From: Microcyclospora pomicola
Lineage: Eukaryota > Ascomycota > Dothideomycetes > Capnodiales
Length of the DNA: 64,000 nt
Direction of reading: 5' to 3'
Assembly: GCA_002786065.1 (NCBI GenBank)
Contig: NHNY01000034.1
Span: forward strand, 216,818-280,817
In this document: piece after piece, positions 11,713 through 22,260 of the stretch
Numbering within the stretch: the stretch's first letter is position 1
Layout of the letters: each line of letters starts with the position of its first letter
The notes under the pieces: generated by a model
What the model was told of the DNA's origin: nothing
The model's database searches: none
The model's input: only the letters and a program-made list of their open reading frames with translations
Translations under genes and position numbers: made by a program

Positions 11713-12599
11713 AAACGGCTATAGTCGAGGCTCTTAAAGGTATCCTAACAATCCTTACGAATCTTAAATGCTGTTCCCTCGTTCTGCTCTAATAGCTAGA
11801 TCTGATCTTCGTTTAGCGTAACTCTAAGTTCTTGTAGCTATACAATGTTAGCTTGGATTTATTAGCGAAAGTAAATAAAGGAATACCCTGTTTCTATTAA
11901 TATGCAGATATAGTCGGTTCTAATTTCTAACCTTCTTCTTTTTAATTAGCGCCTTAAGATCAAGTACTGCTATACTAAGTGCTTTATAGTAGTGCGTTAT
12001 ATAAGTGGTTTCGTTAAGAGGATTAGGGCTAAATAGCAGTAGGAGGGCAGAGGAAAGTTAGAGCAGATAGTGTTTGTAAGGTAGAGAGAAGGTTAAGAAG
12101 AAGATGTTGTTAAAAGGAATGTCGAGGAAACAGGAAGAAACGTGGTTTTCAGATATAAACAGTCACCGCTGTTTTATGTGCAGAACGTAGCTGATTATAT
12201 TAGCTAACACTATTAACTAAAGATAGCTATAGTAAAGAATAATTAGCAAGTAAACTGAACTGAACTAACATATAAAGGGTAATTGCTTACTAGTCTAAGG
12301 CTGTTAATAAGTAAGGAATGTATATACCGAAAGTATAGCGAACAGAGTTCTACTATAAAGGAAATTAATGTTAGATAGATAAGCAAATAAGATGCAAAAT
12401 CTAAGTCTACAAAGTAAACTTAGATTCGTGAAATGCCTATAGTATTAATTTAGAGCACTGCGCAAGGATTGTACAGACAGTATATTTACATACCTTTTAA
12501 TTAATGCGAGCGAGAAGTTCCTTAGGAGACATACTAAATCGCTATAAGGTTAGTAGCTTAATAGCTGTAGCAAGGTTTGATCCCTGCATGCTTACGTAG

Positions 12600-13560
12600 C
12601 CCTCTTGTATACCGATAATTGTGTATGCAGTATATTTCGTGGTCCTTTAGTTTGGACATTAAACAAGCAATCTAGGAGAAGTGCTAAATTGCAGCTAGGT
12701 TAGTAAGCGACACAGCCTAATGTCTTTAGGTTAAGGAGCCTTATAGCTACTAAGCCTTGTAAGGTGGACGATGTACGCTGTATAATTGCTAGCCTTATAA
12801 CTAGACTAAGCTAACAGCAGCTTAGGGGCACTGCCGAATTACTTCTAGGCTGCTAACTGTATCGACTAGTAGAATTATGTTTGCCGAGCTTTCCTAACGC
12901 TAGAGCTTAAACGCAAGATTGTGCACACCGTATAATCGCTAGCCCTTAGCTTAGACCTAGCAAAGCATTACTAGGGAAGAGTGCTGAATCTCGCCTAGGC
13001 TGCCGACTCTATTGACCTAGCGATACTTCCTTTAGGAGCTTTTCTATAACTAGAGCTTGAAAGTAGGATTGTGCACGCCGTATATCCGCTAGTCTACTGC
13101 TACGCTAAGCAAGCTAGGATTTAGGAGAGAGGCTGAATCTTAGCCGGGCTGCTAACTGCATCGACCTATAGACTCTTACTCTAGGGTCTTTTAACTAGCT
13201 ATAGCTAGAGAGCACGATTGTACACGCCGTATATTTGTAAGATGTCCACGCAAACCCCGAAGATTAATATCTAGGAGAAGTGCTGAATCTTAGCTGAGCC
13301 GCTAACTGTAGCGGTTTCGGAGTTTTTCTTTTAGAAGCTGTCCTAAGGCCTAAGCTATAGTGCGCGATTGTACAGACCGTATAGCTCCTTGTTCTTAGCC
13401 TTCCCTACGCCTAATATAATTTGTGTCCTTCCCGAAGCTATTGCCGAATTGCTGCCTAGATATAGATCAGATAGATCTACATTATCTAAATCTCGCGAAT
13501 GTATAGCTTCTCTTCTTCTAGGCCATTGTACATGTCGTATCTCGTGCGACCTGTCAATTA
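12600..13560. repeat. Array of ~150-bp tandem repeats with TGTACA cores, array 2
   Basis: Counterpart of array 1 in the second 4.42-kb copy, with cores near 12,767, 12,920, 13,065, 13,216, 13,365 and 13,523 (spacing about 150 bp). Each unit again contains the GCTGAATCTTAGC-like and ATCGACCTA-like blocks. No gene is seen in the array. Confidence 0.65.
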
Positions 13561-13898
13561 GTGCATTGTAGACTCCCTAGAGACTATAGACAGTATAACT
13601 GTGATTTGAAAGCTTAACGTAGGCTTTAAGTTAGTAGAGGGCAATGCTTTTTCTAGACGGAATTTAGTAACTAACTGTACATACTGTGTTCTTAATTCTG
13701 GCGCTGTCTAAGATAGCAATGTTTTGATGGTTTGGGGATGGTTATAGCGAGGCTTTAATAGGTTAGGTATAGCAATATCATAACGCAAGACAAGTATAGA
13801 TAAATGGGAGTCCTACTAATGGACTATTTTGGACCTTCACTGCCTTCAGTGACTAATGTACATTTGGTTTATTATTACAGAGTTTTAAAATGATTATT

Positions 13899-13970
13899 GT
13901 AAGCAAGGCGCGAGCAGGAAGTAGCGAACCCAAAACTGATGTGGCCCAAAATCCGTTATGACCCACCGTA
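13899..13970 (-). repeat. Right terminal inverted repeat
   Basis: Inverted partner of the left terminal repeat, ending CCCACCGTA and followed by the second CTGCGG. It lies 94 bp upstream of the REX1 start codon, so the element was inserted in or next to the REX1 promoter. Confidence 0.9.
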
Positions 13971-14064
13971 CTGCGGACTGACCTCCGTGCAGTTGCTGCA
14001 AAAGAAAGTCATCGCTTCGACGTCTGTCCAACATAGAAACTTATAACAAGCGCGCGACTCACAA

Positions 14065-16197
14065 ATGACGAAACGGAAGAGAGCGCACCATGATCATGGG
14101 CGCGACTCACAGGTTGGAGTTGGAGCCACTTTGGCAGCACTGAAAGCCGTCGAAAATCACAGCGCCGCCGAAAATGTCACAGAAGGCAGTGAATGGGAGA
14201 CGGTCAAGAAACGCAAGAAGCATCCCAAAGGCGGCAATTATCCATCCATCGCACACTCCTCGCACGCCCGCCTGCAGAGCTGTGTCAAGCTTAGCGACCT
14301 GCAGAACTTGGTCCTGTACCTGCTCGCTGATGGCAATGCGCCACAATGGTGCGCGGTCAGACATCACAGCAATGTGCGGAAAGTGGTAGTGCTCATGGTT
14401 CCAGGCCTGGAGCCTGGCATGTTCGATGGAACCATCTTACCGCTGCCATCCAGTGGAGAGGTTGCACAAAAGGAGTCTTCATCAGCAGATAGCACAGAGC
14501 TAGCTTCCAACCAAGACAACAACGATTCCCAGCATGTGCAGCAGAGTTCGACGTCCAAACCTTACAAGTCCCCCGATGATTACTACCCTACCAAACTCTC
14601 TCCATCCGGTCTGCCTGATTCACTCAAACCTCTGGCTGGCATATTCGAGCATATTTGGCCTGTCAAAACACCTGGAGAAGACCGGTACTCCAAGATGCAT
14701 TCTCCGCTGGCGGCTCTACTCACTGCTCCGATTGTGAAGACCAAGGAAGACAAGAAGGCGAAAGGACCTCAATTTCCACTAGAAGGGCGAAACTGGCAAA
14801 ATAAACGTACTCCCGTCACCGAGCTTGTTGCCACGACTGACGAGCTCGCTGAGGAAGGCTATGTTCTGCACCCTGCGCACTACCGAAATACCCCTACCGC
14901 CAAGTTGTCCGCGGAGCGTCGTGTCGAAAACAAGACTAGCACACTCGATGGCTGGGTCGACGTCGTTGATGTGCACGACTTAAGTGCTGGCAATGCCCCG
15001 GACAGGGACATCGAAAGTGGTGCTGTCACTGCTGGACGTAAAGTGTTCGCCATGGACTGCGAGATGTGTATCACTTCTCCGAGAGGGGTGTCGCCGCAGA
15101 TTTTCAGTTTGACGCGCATATCAATCCTGGACTGGGACGGAGAAGTGGTGCTTGATGAGCTCGTGAAGCCTGCAAGCCCTATCACAGACTACCTCACACC
15201 ATACTCTGGGATCACAGCAGAACTTCTCGAAGGCGTCAAAACCACTTTACCGGACATACAAGAGAAGCTGCGCGGCATTCTCACGCCACAAACAGTTCTT
15301 GTAGGCCACTCATTGGTCAGCGACCTGAATGCCCTTATGATTACGCATCCATTCGTCATTGATACCGCACTCCTCTACCCACACCCTCGTGGGCCGCCGC
15401 TGAAATCATCCCTCAAATGGCTATCTCAGAAGTATCTAGGCCGTGAGATTCAAAAGGGTCATGGTTCTACTGGGCACAACAGCAGCGAGGATGCACGGGC
15501 TTGTCTCGATCTTGTCAAGCAGAAATGCGAAAAGGGCAAATCATGGGGCACACCAGAAGCCAACGGCGAGAGCATATTCAAACGTCTTGATCGAAGCCAT
15601 CGTGCTAAGCGTGACAAGGTCAACCCTGCTGGAGATGACGAGCATAGAATCGGCGCAGTCATCGATTGGGGCGATCCAAGTCGCGGCTACGGTAGCTCAG
15701 CAAAGGTTGTGATTGGATGTGAAAGCGATGTTGAGGTCGTTGCTGCGGTCAAGCGAGCCGTCCTTGGCGAAGCAGAGGAAAGCTTGACCACCGTCCCACG
15801 AGGCGGATGTGACTTCACCTGGGCGCGATTCCGAGAGCTTGAAGCCTATCGTGGATTCTGGTCTCGATCCAAGACGGCCGACAATGCGGCGATTCGATCC
15901 ACCTCGCTGACATCGACCTCGGAAGCCACACTGGCCACTGTGGTCGGAGAGACGGTGCAGCACATTCAGGAAATATGGGACGCGCTGCCTTTGTGTACTG
16001 CCATGATCGTGTATTCAGGGTCCGGCGATCCTAGAGAGTTGTCCAAGATGCAGGACATGCAGCGCCAGTACAAGGAGGAGTTCAAGGTGAAGAAGTGGGA
16101 CGAACTCAGCGTGAAGTGGACGGACACGGAGGAGCAGCAGCTACGCAAGGCTTGTGAGACAGCCAGGATGGGCTGTGGGTTCATCGCCGTCAAGTAA
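14065..16197 (+). CDS. REX1: RNA exonuclease REX1/Rnh70-type (DEDDh)
   Basis: 710-aa single-exon protein. The DEDDh 3'-5' exonuclease domain lies at about residues 325-485: Exo I MDCEMC (D331, E333), Exo II HSLVSDLNAL (D420), Exo III H471-x4-D476 in HNSSEDARACLDL. All catalytic residues are present. The order DELVKP...DYLTPYSGIT...VIDTALLYPHPRGPPLKSSLKWL is typical of the Rex1/Rnh70 group, which trims 3' ends of 5S rRNA, 5.8S rRNA and tRNA precursors in the nucleus. The N-terminus is basic and low in complexity (KKRKKHPKGG), fitting nuclear or nucleolar location. The start is the first ATG; the transposon end lies only 94 bp upstream, so its promoter must be very short or was altered by the insertion. 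Assignment to REX1 rather than REX3 or REX4 rests on length and motif context. Confidence 0.9.
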   Translation: MTKRKRAHHDHGRDSQVGVGATLAALKAVENHSAAENVTEGSEWETVKKRKKHPKGGNYPSIAHSSHARLQSCVKLSDLQNLVLYLLADGNAPQWCAVRHHSNVRKVVVLMVPGLEPGMFDGTILPLPSSGEVAQKESSSADSTELASNQDNNDSQHVQQSSTSKPYKSPDDYYPTKLSPSGLPDSLKPLAGIFEHIWPVKTPGEDRYSKMHSPLAALLTAPIVKTKEDKKAKGPQFPLEGRNWQNKRTPVTELVATTDELAEEGYVLHPAHYRNTPTAKLSAERRVENKTSTLDGWVDVVDVHDLSAGNAPDRDIESGAVTAGRKVFAMDCEMCITSPRGVSPQIFSLTRISILDWDGEVVLDELVKPASPITDYLTPYSGITAELLEGVKTTLPDIQEKLRGILTPQTVLVGHSLVSDLNALMITHPFVIDTALLYPHPRGPPLKSSLKWLSQKYLGREIQKGHGSTGHNSSEDARACLDLVKQKCEKGKSWGTPEANGESIFKRLDRSHRAKRDKVNPAGDDEHRIGAVIDWGDPSRGYGSSAKVVIGCESDVEVVAAVKRAVLGEAEESLTTVPRGGCDFTWARFRELEAYRGFWSRSKTADNAAIRSTSLTSTSEATLATVVGETVQHIQEIWDALPLCTAMIVYSGSGDPRELSKMQDMQRQYKEEFKVKKWDELSVKWTDTEEQQLRKACETARMGCGFIAVK

Positions 16198-16675
16198 TGA
16201 AGGAGATCCTGAACAAAGGAGGATAGGGTTCGGTGTGGTTGAAGACAGCCTCATCTGATGAGATCCGAAACCCGTGAATCCCATATTCCTTCTTTTCGTA
16301 ATCAAACATCAGATCAATCATCAACAAATACGTATGCCAAGTGCGTGGTAAGGATGGATCCTCAGTATATGATATGAGCTCGCAGCCCGGATGTGGATGG
16401 CACGACTTTGATGTGTGGGGCTGGCACATGGCAAATCGGAGAGCCTCGGTAGACGCGAAGGATCACATGTCGGAGAGCTTCCACCACATGCTCATGCTCC
16501 AGGATTCATAGAATTGCAGCCAAGACTAGCAGTCTGACGAATCTCGAGCGCGTGAATCTTGCCAATATACTGCTCTGACCAAGCAGTCGAGTAGATCAGG
16601 TTGAACTGAAATCGCTGCGCGCTGCTGTCGGATTTGCATACACATTTCAGCAGACCATCTAGTCCACCCACAATC
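16198..16675. other. Intergenic, REX1 to PXMP4
   Basis: Holds the REX1 3' region and the PXMP4 upstream region. No coding pattern, RNA gene or repeat is seen. Confidence 0.5.
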
Positions 16676-17561
16676 ATGGACAACTTCAAATCGCTCCAGG
16701 TTGGTAGTGGTCGCATTCCGAACGGCGCCATACGTACTGACCGTCCGTCCAGGACTCACTAGAGAAGGTCATCCTCGATCCCAATTACCACGCGCCGCTC
16801 ACTCTCCTCAAAGCCATCCGAAATGGCGCGGTCTATGGCGCCAAAGTCCGCTTCCCACATGCACTGGTCATGATCTTCCTTTTCCGGTCCGGCACCGTTC
16901 GCGAGAAGATTTACCTGGTGTACAAGGCCACGCGACAACATGCGATGAACCTGGCCCGGTTCGCGCTGCTATACAAAGGCTCATGCTTGGCGTTGAAGCA
17001 GATGAACGGCGGTAAGGAGGAGAGCTTTCACGCCTTCGCCGCCGGCCTGTTCGGTGGATACTGGGTCTTCGGGCACGGTAATGCCGCCAACATCTCGGTG
17101 AATCAACAGATCGTCGTCTACATCTTCGCAAGAGTGGTGCTGGCGTTGGCCAAGTTGGCGGTGCAACCACCGGCCGCGAATACGCTGGAGCGAGGCCGCT
17201 ACGATGGCCATGGCGGCAAGGGCCTGCTAGGACTCAACGAGGAGCAACTGGCATTCGTCCGGCAAAATTCCTGGCCGGTGTTTGCCAGTGTGAGCTGGGC
17301 GAGTGTGATGTGGATATTTCGCTACTATCCGGACACCCTGCAAGGCAGTCTGCGAAGTAGCATGACATACATGTACGTTGCCATTCTTTCTTTCGCGTTA
17401 TGCTTGACACTCTGCACGGACGGTGGGAAGAGACGGAGCCGCGATCTTTCTACTGACGCAGGAACCGCCTCGGCTGACATGGGAATCTCGTGCCTCACTG
17501 TAGATACGATGATGCGGAACGATGGAACAGTCTACGGAACTTCGTCTGGCACAATCGATGA
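16676..17561 (+). CDS. PXMP4: Peroxisomal membrane protein PXMP4-like (Tim17 family)
   Basis: Three exons, 16676-16699, 16753-17372 and 17504-17561, give 233 aa. Intron 1 (53 nt) opens GTTGGT and closes CCAG; intron 2 (131 nt) opens with a perfect GTACGT and closes GTAG. Joined, the protein begins MDNFKSLQDSLEKVILDPNY and ends IYDDAERWNSLRNFVWHNR, both characteristic of fungal PXMP4. In between come KIYLVYKATRQHAMNLARF and the hydrophobic segments of the Tim17/PMP24 superfamily. Role in peroxisomes is inferred from the family only. Without the second splice the frame would run on into an implausible 170-residue tail, so the short third exon is preferred. It lies downstream of REX1 on the same strand. 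Confidence 0.9.
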
Positions 17562-20045
17562 TGCGGACGGCAGCGACCTGCTCACCATCTTGGGAGGAAT
17601 CTGTTTTACCATTGGCGGCTCACGAACCATTGCATCTCTTCGACACTACTCACAAACCATCTCACGAAAGCATGTATCATATACGTATATACTTTCCCCG
17701 CGGGGGAAAACACCCACGATTCCGGGGCGTTCACATGCCAAACACACATACCCACCAACCCACCCCTACACATCGCGAACGCCTCCTCCACAGCACAGAT
17801 CCGATCGGCGCGCCCCCGCAAGATTTAACTTACTGATTTCTTGTGCACTTTGTGATTACAGTTTCGCCGGCTCCGAGCATTGGCATGATCTCAATTCATT
17901 CGTTCAGCAGCACGCTCGCGTCATGGTTCCGGAGTGCTAGAAGGGAGTTCCGTTCTTCTGGTGGCATTCTAGCCGAGCTACCGAACGCGCTTCGAAGGCG
18001 CTTCATTCATTATTACCGAAAACACACTCAATTGCAGCATTTTCAAGGCGTTTCCGCAGGACATTTTCAATTTTCAGCCCAGTTCATACCGGAGTGTCAG
18101 TTGCTAGCGAACAAGCGTGATGGAACAAACCATTTGTCCTACCTGTTCATCCCGCAGTCCCAATCGGGAAATCCGGACGATTCGTGCAGTCACATTTCAG
18201 AGCACAGCACAGCATCCTCGCTAACAGAACATCCATCTGAAGTATCTCCTGGGGGGGTTGAAGTTATGGCAGCTCATGAGTTTCCTGCTGATAGAGAGGC
18301 GCGGATCTGAATGATGAATCTTGCAGCACCGCCTGCACATACTCTAAGTCCCTAAAGGTAGTTCGGAGTCGTTGCTGCAGGATAGAGCATTGCTGTAGGC
18401 CCTATAAATAGATATAGAGAATCACCTGCTTCTGCCATCGTACTTACCGGATCGTCTTTCCTTCCGACTAGCCAGAGACTGGAGTGGTAGAACTTACGTC
18501 TCTACGATACCGGAGAGCCTGGTCGAGGTGCGCCGGTCCAGATCCCAAAGCTGCTACAACGTCGTGCCAGGTATTCGAAGGCACTTCTTCAAAGAAGTGC
18601 GCCCTTCGTCCTGCAAGTGAGATCTCGTACTTGGCGAGGTTGTCCTGCTTTCGTTCTCGCTGCTTTTAGCCACGAATTGGTCATGCTATAGCAACCAACG
18701 CAGCGAGCTTGACATATTCGGCGAACAGCAGGACACTGTATCGAACTCCGCTCATGTCATCTGATCTCCGAGACATAAGTTCTTCGAGGCGCCACTGCCA
18801 AAGCCATGGCGGAATGATCTGCCTGCGCCCAAGCTAGTGCCGTGTTGATGCTCGCCACATTGCTTGGCTCTTCCGCCCAGACGTGGTCACCAGGTCCGAA
18901 GTGGGCGGCAATGGCGATAAGCTGGCTGGCTCCAGATTCGCTTGGAATGGACTTGTGGTGCAATCTTCATGGAGACGGCTTCGTCTCTGGCAGTCTGCAA
19001 ACCGACTCGTATATACAACGAAGTTGACGGCACATCGTGAGGGATGATGAGCAGTAGGAAAGAGCGCACACGACACAGCAGGCCTCTTGATGAAGGGATC
19101 ATCAAACCTATGCTAAAGTCGTGATGATCCGGTTCGCTCCGTTATTATAAGGTTATCTCCCTGCGGCTCGGGATCAGCACTCAGGTACAACGACGATCTG
19201 ACTGCTTCTTCGGGGATGCCGTCTGCATGCTCTTCTTATCATGGAACAATGCTCGCGACCGTCTCGCTACACACCCTGGGTTAAGATCCGTACATTTAGG
19301 ATTCTCGACTTCTCCTGCCCCTGATGCTGTGGGACATCCCATTGGACAACTTGGTCTTCACTTCCAAGGTCTGATAGCCGAGAAAGCGGGACGTGAGAGG
19401 GGAATGGCTGGGCGACAGTCTGCCTACCTCTACTCTCTATATCTTAGAGCGACGCTAGAGTGGAAGAAGAAGCTCAAACATCTGTAGCATCACGACGCTA
19501 TCGGCCTGCTGCATATCCAGGCTGTGCTGGTGACGAGGTGACTTGCTGAATATGCCATGGCCTTGGACTTCCCGCAAGATCAAAGCCCAGGAGCTTGTCC
19601 TCGGGCCATATGTGGTAGGTGGATGGCCTCGACCTAATCACCTTACCGTACGCCTATGTTACGATCTCCCCAGTCAGTCATGTCGCACCGCCACCAATAC
19701 TCGACGCTATCACCCGGATTGAGTGCGGTCTTGCGGATTCCGCCATACCATGCCCGTCGCCTCATGCTAATCCACGTCTAGCACCCGCCCCGACGAAGCT
19801 TCTGGTCCAAGCATGACAATCAGTCCGCAGCAGCAAGGATCAGCGATGCACGTCGGCTGGCCCTCGTGCTCACCAGGCTATCTATGCCACCTTCCTGGAT
19901 GAGGCAGTCGGGCGATTCCAGCTCGTGTTGTCGAGTAACCAATAGCTCGTGCTGCGTCGAGCTAGGACGATGTATAAAGAGCTGAAGCGCACCTCTTCCC
20001 GTCGAGGTAGCAGGCGAAGGACTTTCTGTTCTGCAACGGCCCATC
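17562..20045. other. 2.5-kb interval without a supported gene
   Basis: No reading frame here has recognisable family features. On the minus strand near 18,500-18,960, pieces such as HFFEEVPSNTWHDVVAAL and ESGASQLIAIAAHFGPGDHV look protein-like but lie in different frames with no convincing splice signals. They may be remains of a decayed gene or a small orphan gene. A plus-strand frame at 17843-18310 (155 codons) has no recognisable features. The base composition is not RIP-like. Confidence 0.4.
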
Positions 20046-22260
20046 ATGTTGTTCAAGCAACTCCTCGCTATCAGCGCTTCCGTGGCTGTGGCCCTTGCGT
20101 CGCCCATCAACTCCAACTATGTCGTCCATGAGAAGCGTTCTCAGCACGCGACTGGTTGGGCGAAGACTGAAGCATTGGACCGCAGGGCACTCTTGCCAAT
20201 GCGAATTGGTCTGGCCCAGCGTAATCTAGACAAGGGTTACGAGTGGTTGGAGGAGGTCTCGCACCCGGAGTCCAAGAAATATGGACAGCATTGGTCTGCG
20301 AAAGAGGTTGCTGAGGCATTCGCTCCGAGGTCAGTCTGGTGTATTGGTGGCGCCATGAACTGCGACTAACAAGTTCCTAGCACGGAGACAGTGGATGCTG
20401 TCAAGGCTTGGCTCCACTCTGCCGGCATCGATGCCTCGCGAACCAAACAATCTCAAGGCTTAAACTGGTTGGAATTCCAGGCGACGGTCGACGAGGCTGA
20501 AGAGCTTCTCAAGACCAAATAACATGTCTTCGAGCATGATGCCACTGGACAGCCTCACGTTGCTTGCGAGGAATACAGCATTCCTTCACACCTCCAGAAG
20601 CGTGAGTGATTCCAACCGCTACTCATGCACCAGTCAATCACAGCAGCTAATGAGGTATCTCTAGATGTCGACTTCGTCTACCCAACCGTTCACTTCGATG
20701 CCAAGCTCAAGGCACGTGACCCGGCGAACAAAGAGAAGCGTGCAGTCACCCCTGGTGCGAAGAAGGGACAAGGCTGGCCAGGTTCTGGATCTTTGCCCAA
20801 GGTTGGTCAAGTCTGGCCTTCCGGACCTTTCACCGAATTGGAGCACTGTGACACCGCTATCGTGCCGGACTGTCTCCGGGCTCTATATGAGTTCCCTCCC
20901 AACGTCCTTGCCAACAAGAAGAACAGCTACGGTATCGTCGAGTATACGCCACAAGCCTACGTCCCATCTGATCTGGACCTGTTCTTCAAGAACTACAGCA
21001 AGTCGGCTGTTGGATCGCGTCCTATTCTCGATTCGATTGACGGCGGCGTGGTCCAACAGACTGCCATGGGCTTCGACTACAACGGCGAGAGTAATCTCGA
21101 TCTGGAATACGGTATGGCCCTTGTCTACCCGCAGAAGGTGACGCTGTATCAGGTGGGAGACCTTGTTGAGGGCGCCTCGTTCAACAACTTCTTGTAAGTG
21201 TACACTGTCGACTCGCCGCGGATGATTTGTGCTAACCATCACCTCAGGGATGCCATTGATGCTTCGTACTGCACATATGAGGGCGGCGATGATCCCACTC
21301 AAGACGCTGTCTACCCCGATCCCTACGCAGGCGTTGGAGCGTATGAAGGTCCGGAGAACTGCGGTGGGTTCGCCGCCACCAAGGTGATTTCGACCTCGTA
21401 CGGCTACAACGAGCACGACTTGACTCCCTTTTACGAGCAACGTCAATGCAACGAGTACATGAAGCTCGGTCTGCAGGGTGTCTCAGTCCTGTACAGCTCC
21501 GGAGACTACGGTGTCGCCGGCAACGGTGGCCAGTGCATCGATCCTGCCACCGGCGACTACAACTCCGGCAAGTCTGGCCTGTTCAATCCATCCTTCCCTG
21601 GCACCTGCCCATACATCCTGGCCATTGGCGCGACCCAAGTGAAGCCCAACACCAACGTCGTGACCGCGCTCGCCACAGGTCAAGAGCCCGAAGAAGCCTG
21701 TGAAACCGTCATCTACAGCGGCGGCGGCTTCAGCAACGTCTTCCCACTGCCCAGCTACCAATCCGCAGCAGTCAAGAGCTTTTTCAAGAACCACCCGCCA
21801 CCGTACGGAGCCGACCGCTACAACAACTCGCAGCAGACGCGCGGCTTCCCCGACTTCTCCGCCAACGGCGCCAACTACATCGTCGCCATCGACGGCAAGA
21901 CCGCCCTCGTCTACGGCACCTCGGCCTCCTCCCCGACCTTCGGCTCCATCCTGACCCTCATCAACGAGCAGCGCCTCAACGTCGGCAAGTCGTCCGTCGG
22001 CTTCATCAACCCGACCGCCTACGCCCACCCGTACATCTTCAACGACATCACCCAGGGTGGTAACCAGGGCTGCGGCACGCCCGGTTTCACCGCTACCACA
22101 GGTTGGGTAAGTCAATCCATTCCTCTTGCAGCTTCGTTGTGTATACTTCGAAGCGTAAGTGAATACAAGACTAACTTTGGACCTCGAACAGGACCCCGTG
22201 ACCGGGCTTGGCACCCCGAACTACCCCAAGATGCTGGCGCTGTTCTTGAGCCTACCGTAG
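20046..22260 (+). pseudogene. Tripeptidyl-peptidase (sedolisin, S53), one in-frame stop
   Basis: Five exons: 20046-20329, 20381-20601, 20665-21193, 21248-22106 and 22192-22260; all introns are GT...AG and phases match. Joined, it is a full secreted sedolisin: signal peptide MLFKQLLAISASVAVALAS, activation prodomain, and an S53 catalytic domain with the Glu/Asp pair in GESNLD, Asp in SSGDYGV, the catalytic Ser in YGTSASSP and the calcium-binding Asp in DPVTGLGTPNYP. All expected active-site residues are intact. A single TAA at 20520-20522, in prodomain exon 2 (after EELLKTK, before HVFEHD), stands where relatives usually have Tyr. So either the gene died by one recent substitution (TAC or TAT to TAA) or the base is a sequence error; no frameshift is present. 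The enzyme would release tripeptides from proteins outside the cell at acid pH. Confidence 0.8.

Larger units (their letters stand above)
9600..13560. repeat. Second copy of ~4.42-kb internal tandem duplication
   Basis: Diverged partner of the 5,170-8,990 segment, with the same order of landmarks: relic A, relic B, then the ~150-bp tandem array. The 177-bp hairpin at 9113-9289 lies between the two copies. Both copies are RIP-decayed, consistent with RIP acting on duplicated DNA. Confidence 0.65.
1442..13970. mobile_element. 12.5-kb RIP-decayed DNA transposon with TIRs and 6-bp target duplication
   Basis: The two ends are inverted copies of each other. The first 33 bp are identical (beginning TACGGTGGGTCATAACGG), and similarity runs to 72 bp with 8 mismatches, 6 of them transitions. 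The direct repeat CTGCGG lies immediately outside both ends (1436-1441 and 13971-13976). The interior is rich in TA and CTAG and has almost no long open frames, as expected after RIP. From memory, a 6-bp duplication with TAY...RTA termini is the pattern of the IS3EU superfamily; Polinton and Dada elements also make duplications of about 6 bp. The transposase was not identified, so the superfamily is unproven. Internal features are listed separately. Confidence 0.85.

Noticed and set aside
13368-13571. Plus-strand frame of 67 codons in repeat array 2
   Set aside because: Falls within the ~150-bp repeat units; not a gene.
1442-13970. Element as a Starship or CRISPR-like array
   Set aside because: Starships lack TIRs of this kind and carry a DUF3435 recombinase, which was not seen; the ~150-bp repeats are contiguous tandem units, not repeats with unique spacers.
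16870-17940. 356-codon single-exon version of PXMP4
   Set aside because: Removing the introns at 16700-16752 and 17373-17503 gives the conserved N- and C-termini; the longer version has an implausible tail.
17843-18310. Possible 155-codon gene downstream of PXMP4
   Set aside because: No family features, no conserved motif and no clear start context; it overlaps the unspliced run-on frame of PXMP4.
21483-22214. 243-codon frame on the minus strand opposite the sedolisin gene
   Set aside because: Antisense shadow of a GC-rich coding exon; Val/Gly-rich composition without motifs.
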